DNA from: CAYLRY01 sp964386535
Lineage (GTDB): Bacteria; Chloroflexota; Dehalococcoidia; Dehalococcoidales; UBA3254
Assembly (NCBI GenBank): GCA_964386535.1
Contig: CAYLRY010000069.1
Location: 1-8,061, forward strand
Reading direction: 5' to 3'
Length of the DNA: 8,061 nucleotides
The notes under the pieces were generated by a model. It ran no database searches, had not been told where the DNA came from, and was given only the letters and a program-made list of their open reading frames with translations. Numbering within the stretch: position 1 is the first letter of the stretch; the number at the start of each line of letters is the position of its first letter. Of this stretch, positions 4,947 through 8,061 are shown in pieces. The position numbers and the translations under genes were made by a program.

Positions 4947-6718
4947 TTTTTATTCACGAATCGTGGAGCGCCGGGTAAAGCATCGCATAAGGGTGGTTTT
5001 ACCGGCATTATTTCGGGAGCATCGGGGATGACAGGCAGGAGCAAGTGAGACGGATGTTGAGAGTCATGGTAGATGTAAACCTCTCTGTTCACCCCTGTTA
5101 AGGGCGTTTCTACATACCGGGAAGAACTGTCCCAGGTGGAGTAAAGCGCATCATCACTGGCGATTTTCAGCCAGATTTTACAACCCTTTATGAAGGTCTT
5201 AAACACAGGCTGAAGTTCTATCTGAAACTCATAGACTGTGTTTGCCTTTAAGTCAACCGGCTTCTGAAATGAATGCCAGGGCATTCCCTGTTTGGACATG
5301 CTTTCATCAACTTCTCGGAATTTGGCTTTCAGGGAACCCCAGCTCCAAATCTGGACTTCGCGCGGCGTCCATGGGTCATTAGCCTCAGGCTTGATCTCAG
5401 GATTAAGGGTTACAGGGTTAAGAGGCACGCCGCCAGGTACCATTTCTCCCATTTTGACGAAAAACGACCAATCGGTAGTTGCCTCTTCTGCCGTTGCTGC
5501 ATATAGAGTAAAGCTGACCGGTCCCCCTACTTTGAGGTCTTCTTCCAGTGGTGAGGATATATAAACAACATGGCGAGGCTGTGATAAGTGCGCACCGGTA
5601 TCTGTTATTCCGTATGCTGCTGTCAGGGCGGCATTCAGGCTGATATTATGGTAGGTATCCGGTTTTTCCTTCTCCTCCGGCGGAATAGTACTGATCAGTC
5701 CACAGGACTCATTCATTGCCAAACCGGTATGCAAGTAATATTTTTCCCACCTGGTACGTGTTAAGGGGTATTCGTTCTCATAACGCCATTTTCCGGTACC
5801 GTTATCATAAATAGCTATTTCAGGCTCATTCATTATGCCGGTATCCGTGCCTTTTAACCAGTAGTCAAGCCATCTCAGTATCTGTTGATTAAAAGCGGTC
5901 GTTTCGAAGATCCAAGGCTGGTAGTTCTCATTAGTCCACGGCGTTATTATCAGTTTTTTGGGCGACTTGATACCAGAATAGGACCTCAGGTGATAAATGG
6001 CATGCAAACGATTTGGTGTATTCACTATATTCAATATGGGGGCTTTGATCTTTTCTATTGTCTTCCAGCCACCGCCGTGCTCCCACCAGAACGGACCATC
6101 TTGAGTATTTGCCAATATATCAGCAACAACGTTTATGGGCGGTTCTTTGCCTTTCACAGGTCCGGGCCAGATGCAACTATTAATTACACCTGAGATTAAA
6201 TTCAGGACAAAGGGTTTACGCAATACCCCTCCCGGATAACAAAGGCCTCTGTAATTGTCAGTGGTCGCCAATACTACCAGGGCTTTAAGATGGGGCGGAT
6301 TTAACGGCGCCGTTATCCATTGCATTACGCCGTATCCGGAGGCGCCCATCATAGCTACATTGCTGTTGCACCAGGGCTGACCGGCAATCCATTCAATCAG
6401 TTCATAACCATCCTGTGCATTTACAGAACCTGAAAATGAGAATTTGCCCTCATTAAAACCGCTGCCTCTTTCAGCCGCTTGAACACACACATATCCATTG
6501 GCACAATAGAATGCCGGTTTGGCGCTCTCAAAGAAGCGTTCTTTTTGGAAGGGTGAGCAGGCAAAAATGGCCGGCCACGGCCCTTTACCATGCGAAGGTC
6601 TATAGATATCAACTGCAATCCTGATACCATCTCTCATGGTGACACGGACGTTTTTTTCGAGATGGACATCATCGGGTACAGGATCAGGGTAAATTACCTC
6701 GTATCTCTCGTTTTTCAC
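4943..6718 (-). CDS. CocE/NonD (S15) family alpha/beta hydrolase, probably lacking a full catalytic triad
   Basis: From the GTG this is 591 aa and has all three CocE-family parts: a hydrolase core from VTMRDGIRIAVDIYRP, RGSGFNEGKFS and QPWCNSNVAMMGASGYG; a helical cap; and a C-terminal jelly roll ending in HDSQHPSHLLLPVIP. Family members are acyl esterases, glutaryl acylases or X-Pro peptidases. The nucleophile serine is present (S127 in GASGYG). The oxyanion-hole Tyr position is Phe (F57, SPFQK), the Asp position reads NTPN (N236), and the family's PWTH is PWTN (N263). Activity is therefore doubtful. Start choice: the GTG at 6716-6718 has AAGGAGG four bases upstream. An in-frame ATG at 6788-6790 would add 24 residues, but has no ribosome site and lies only about 16 nt after the predicted transcript start. 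No signal peptide is seen. Confidence 0.88.
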   Translation of the reverse strand: MKNERYEVIYPDPVPDDVHLEKNVRVTMRDGIRIAVDIYRPSHGKGPWPAIFACSPFQKERFFESAKPAFYCANGYVCVQAAERGSGFNEGKFSFSGSVNAQDGYELIEWIAGQPWCNSNVAMMGASGYGVMQWITAPLNPPHLKALVVLATTDNYRGLCYPGGVLRKPFVLNLISGVINSCIWPGPVKGKEPPINVVADILANTQDGPFWWEHGGGWKTIEKIKAPILNIVNTPNRLHAIYHLRSYSGIKSPKKLIITPWTNENYQPWIFETTAFNQQILRWLDYWLKGTDTGIMNEPEIAIYDNGTGKWRYENEYPLTRTRWEKYYLHTGLAMNESCGLISTIPPEEKEKPDTYHNISLNAALTAAYGITDTGAHLSQPRHVVYISSPLEEDLKVGGPVSFTLYAATAEEATTDWSFFVKMGEMVPGGVPLNPVTLNPEIKPEANDPWTPREVQIWSWGSLKAKFREVDESMSKQGMPWHSFQKPVDLKANTVYEFQIELQPVFKTFIKGCKIWLKIASDDALYSTWDSSSRYVETPLTGVNREVYIYHDSQHPSHLLLPVIPDAPEIMPVKPPLCDALPGAPRFVNKK

Positions 6719-6794
6719 TATTCCTCCTTGCGATGGGTATTCAGGAATATCAAATCTTCGCTCATTAGCCGGCGTGTTCAAAATGGACATATAT

Positions 6795-6850
6795 GATGGT
6801 ATATATGACCATAATGTAAACCATTACTTCTTGACTGTCAATATACCATC
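6795..6850. promoter_or_regulatory. Inverted-repeat operator pair flanking the CocE-like promoter
   Basis: GATGGTATAT (6795-6804) and ATATACCATC (6841-6850) are perfect 10-bp inverted repeats, one next to the -35 element and one just past the predicted transcript start. A degraded third copy on the minus strand (ATGGTTTACAT, 6814-6824) overlaps the -10. Repeated sites at both ends and in the middle of a promoter suggest a cooperative repressor. Confidence 0.5.
6813..6841 (-). promoter_or_regulatory. Promoter of the CocE-like gene
   Basis: Reading leftward, a perfect TTGACA (6836-6841) is followed by 17 bp and TACATT (6813-6818), 4 of 6 for the -10. Transcription would start near 6806, leaving an 88-nt leader before the GTG at 6718. 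Confidence 0.6.
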
Positions 6851-6903
6851 TTAACTTGCATTTATGATCATTACTTAATATTTGTCCGGTAATTAAAGTC
6901 ATG

Positions 6904-6932
6904 TTGATAAGCGTATGTGTCTTGCCTATAAT
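6904..6932 (+). promoter_or_regulatory. Strong distal promoter (P1) of the dehydratase-family gene
   Basis: TTGATA (6904-6909), 17 bp and a perfect TATAAT (6927-6932) form a near-consensus sigma-A promoter. The start near 6939 gives about 200 nt of leader. Confidence 0.6.
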
Positions 6933-6998
6933 TCCATAGCCGGATTTATTTTAATACCGACTATATGGGGTCTACTCTTTAGTGAACATGTTAACATA

Positions 6999-7027
6999 TT
7001 GAATTACGCAACCGACGGTCGTATACT
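6999..7027 (+). promoter_or_regulatory. Proximal promoter (P2) of the dehydratase-family gene, with palindromes
   Basis: TTGAAT (6999-7004), a 17-bp spacer and TATACT (7022-7027) make a good second promoter, about 105 nt before the ATG. The palindrome CGAC-G-GTCG (7013-7021) fills the spacer, ATACT-ATC-AGTAT (7023-7035) covers the -10, and ACGCAAC/GTTGCGT (7006-7012 and 7036-7042) encloses both. These look like regulator sites. Confidence 0.55.
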
Positions 7028-7138
7028 ATCAGTATGTTGCGTGCAGGCAAATATCCAATGCGGTGCTGTCATTGCCAGGTTGATGTTGCAAAAAATGTAA
7101 AATCCTGAACTGTTTGCGGTATTAGCAGGAGTTAAGAA

Positions 7139-8061
7139 ATGAGCACAGAGAAGATACACAAATGGGAAACCAGGCCTCTGGAATGTTGGGACAAAGCCAA
7201 GGAGCTCAGGCGCAACTTTGAGAAGGGCGTGGCCAATACCGTAAACCAGCAGGAAGAGATCTTCGTCTATGGAGGTCACCTGGGCTTTGTTACCGGGTTT
7301 GAGAACGTACGCACCGCCGTACCTTCTCCCCAGGGTATGATGAATGAATGGGCTACACCCAGATACGCCCTGGAGTGCCGGGCCAAAGCCGAACAGATGG
7401 GCCACGGTCGTGAGACCTGAGGTTACCATTTAAACCTGTATGGTTCAATTTACTTCAACCGCCATTACCTTGGTGGCCCAACCCCCAAGCCGCGGCTGGT
7501 AACACCTGCTCCTGCGCCCTGTCTTCATCACCAGTATGAATTCCAAATACCTGCGCTTCTGCTTAAATCTGCTTATTTACAGGCTTCATGTCCCCGATAC
7601 ACAGGGCCTATCGACCCAGCCCGGGAAAAAGCCATGCGTGAAGTTGTCATTCAGGAACGCCTGGATATGTTCGAAGAAGTTAAGCGTATCATGGGAAGGC
7701 AATTCAGCGAAGAGAAATATGTAGAAGCCTGCAGGCACGATATGGTAGTTGCGGCGATCAAGCAAGAAGCTAATATGCTGCAGATGAATACACCAGCTCC
7801 GCTGAGCTGCAAGGATATGTATTCCTTCATGACATTGGGTGGTATGCAGGCCACTGATCGCAAGGAGACACTGGCCTTCTGGCGAATGCTCAAAGATGAA
7901 ATGGAGTGGCGTGTGAAGAACAAGATAGCCGCGGTGGCCTATGAGAGGTACCGCTGGGTGGAAGAGCATCCACCACCATGGAGATTTCTCAAATACTACC
8001 GCTATATGGAGAAATATGGTGCGGTCTGCGTGGGGTCTGTTTACGCAGGTCTGCCCAAACT
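7139..8061 (+). CDS. 2-hydroxyacyl-CoA dehydratase/benzoyl-CoA reductase family subunit with in-frame TGA (possible selenoprotein; 3' end outside window)
   Basis: AGGAG at 7127-7131 sets the ATG. The frame codes 93 residues, meets TGA (codon 94, 7418-7420), then stays open for 213 codons to the window edge. Sequence on both sides fits the HgdB/BcrB type: YGGHLGFVTGFENVR (44-58), EWATPRYALECRAKAEQMGHGRET (70-93), then GYHLNLYG (95-102), TPAPAPC (122-128), NKIAAVAYERYRW (261-273) and PPPWRFLKYYRYMEKYGAVC (278-297). Family proteins bind a [4Fe-4S] cluster and perform ATP-driven radical dehydration or aromatic-ring reduction on CoA thioesters. The TGA falls where they have the ligand cysteine of C-[SG]-Y-x(2)-N-x(2)-G, so selenocysteine is plausible. 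Against this, residues 142-155 read poorly, while the +1 frame at 7563-7606 gives LNLLIYRLHVPDTQG, which fits the family better, implying an insertion and a compensating deletion (error or decay). About 100 or more C-terminal residues lie beyond the window. Confidence 0.8.
7428..7450 (+). promoter_or_regulatory. Candidate bacterial SECIS hairpin after the in-frame TGA
   Basis: Sixteen bases after the TGA, a 5-nt loop TGTAT (7437-7441) is closed by CC/GG and AA/TT pairs, an A-C mismatch, TT/AA pairs, a T-T mismatch and an A-T pair (7428-7436 with 7442-7450). A G in the second loop position and a 16-nt distance from the TGA match the general bacterial SECIS layout. An alternative fold pairs ACCAT (7425-7429) with ATGGT (7440-7444). 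The stem is imperfect and A/T-rich, so this is suggestive only. Confidence 0.4.

Larger units (their letters stand above)
6719..7138. other. Divergent regulatory region between the CocE-like and dehydratase-family genes
   Basis: Counted from the preferred GTG this is a 420-bp spacer. It contains one leftward promoter (6813-6841) flanked by a 10-bp inverted repeat, and two rightward promoters (6904-6932 and 6999-7027) with palindromes around the second. No supported gene was found; a 61-codon rightward open frame at 6915-7100 begins inside a promoter and lacks a ribosome site. Confidence 0.6.

Noticed and set aside
6915..7100. Rightward 61-codon open frame before the dehydratase-family gene
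   Set aside because: Its ATG lies inside the spacer of promoter P1, with no ribosome site; the peptide resembles no known leader.
7586..7969. Long leftward open frames antisense to the dehydratase-family gene
   Set aside because: The plus-strand frame there encodes clear family sequence; the antisense frames are shadows without ribosome sites.

Overview
The window looks like chromosome of an anaerobic, probably syntrophic or sulfate-reducing member of the Bacillota (Peptococcaceae / Desulfotomaculum-Pelotomaculum type). This is inferred from strong AGGAGG ribosome sites, sigma-A-like promoters, moderate base composition, a benzoyl-CoA-reductase-type gene, an AprA-like flavoprotein with a bis-[4Fe-4S] partner, and ThyX in the same 8 kb. 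No rRNA, tRNA, CRISPR array or intact mobile element was seen.

Left part (1-1291): a leftward gene set runs from a promoter at 955-983 through a DUF2178-like membrane protein (295-774) and a small XRE-type regulator (79-288) to the first codons of an inositol-3-phosphate synthase (1-56, cut by the window edge). The upstream spacer holds operator-like repeats at 903-936 and, further right, a perfect 13-bp inverted repeat (1088-1161) enclosing two smaller hairpins.

Middle (1292-4413): a leftward two-gene operon encodes a 98-aa bis-[4Fe-4S] ferredoxin-like subunit (TTG start) and a 633-aa FAD flavoprotein of the fumarate reductase/AprA superfamily, most likely two parts of one cytoplasmic redox complex. 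Divergently on its right lies thyX, flavin-dependent thymidylate synthase, with a long leader containing competing hairpins.

Right-middle (4414-6850): a short possible coding relic, an N-terminally truncated lysophospholipase/monoacylglycerol-lipase-type hydrolase, and a CocE/NonD (S15) family protein. The CocE-like protein keeps the serine nucleophile but appears to have lost the catalytic Asp and His and the oxyanion-hole Tyr. A 10-bp inverted repeat flanks its promoter.

Right end (6851-8061): after two good rightward promoters comes a 2-hydroxyacyl-CoA dehydratase/benzoyl-CoA reductase family subunit, cut by the window edge. Its reading frame is interrupted by one TGA at 7418-7420, at the position where the family carries a cluster-ligand cysteine, and then stays open for 213 codons with clear family sequence. 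A SECIS-like hairpin follows the TGA. This is the best candidate for something new: a selenocysteine form of this enzyme family. A 44-nt out-of-frame stretch further on (7563-7606) argues the other way, for sequencing error or gene decay, and both readings are given.
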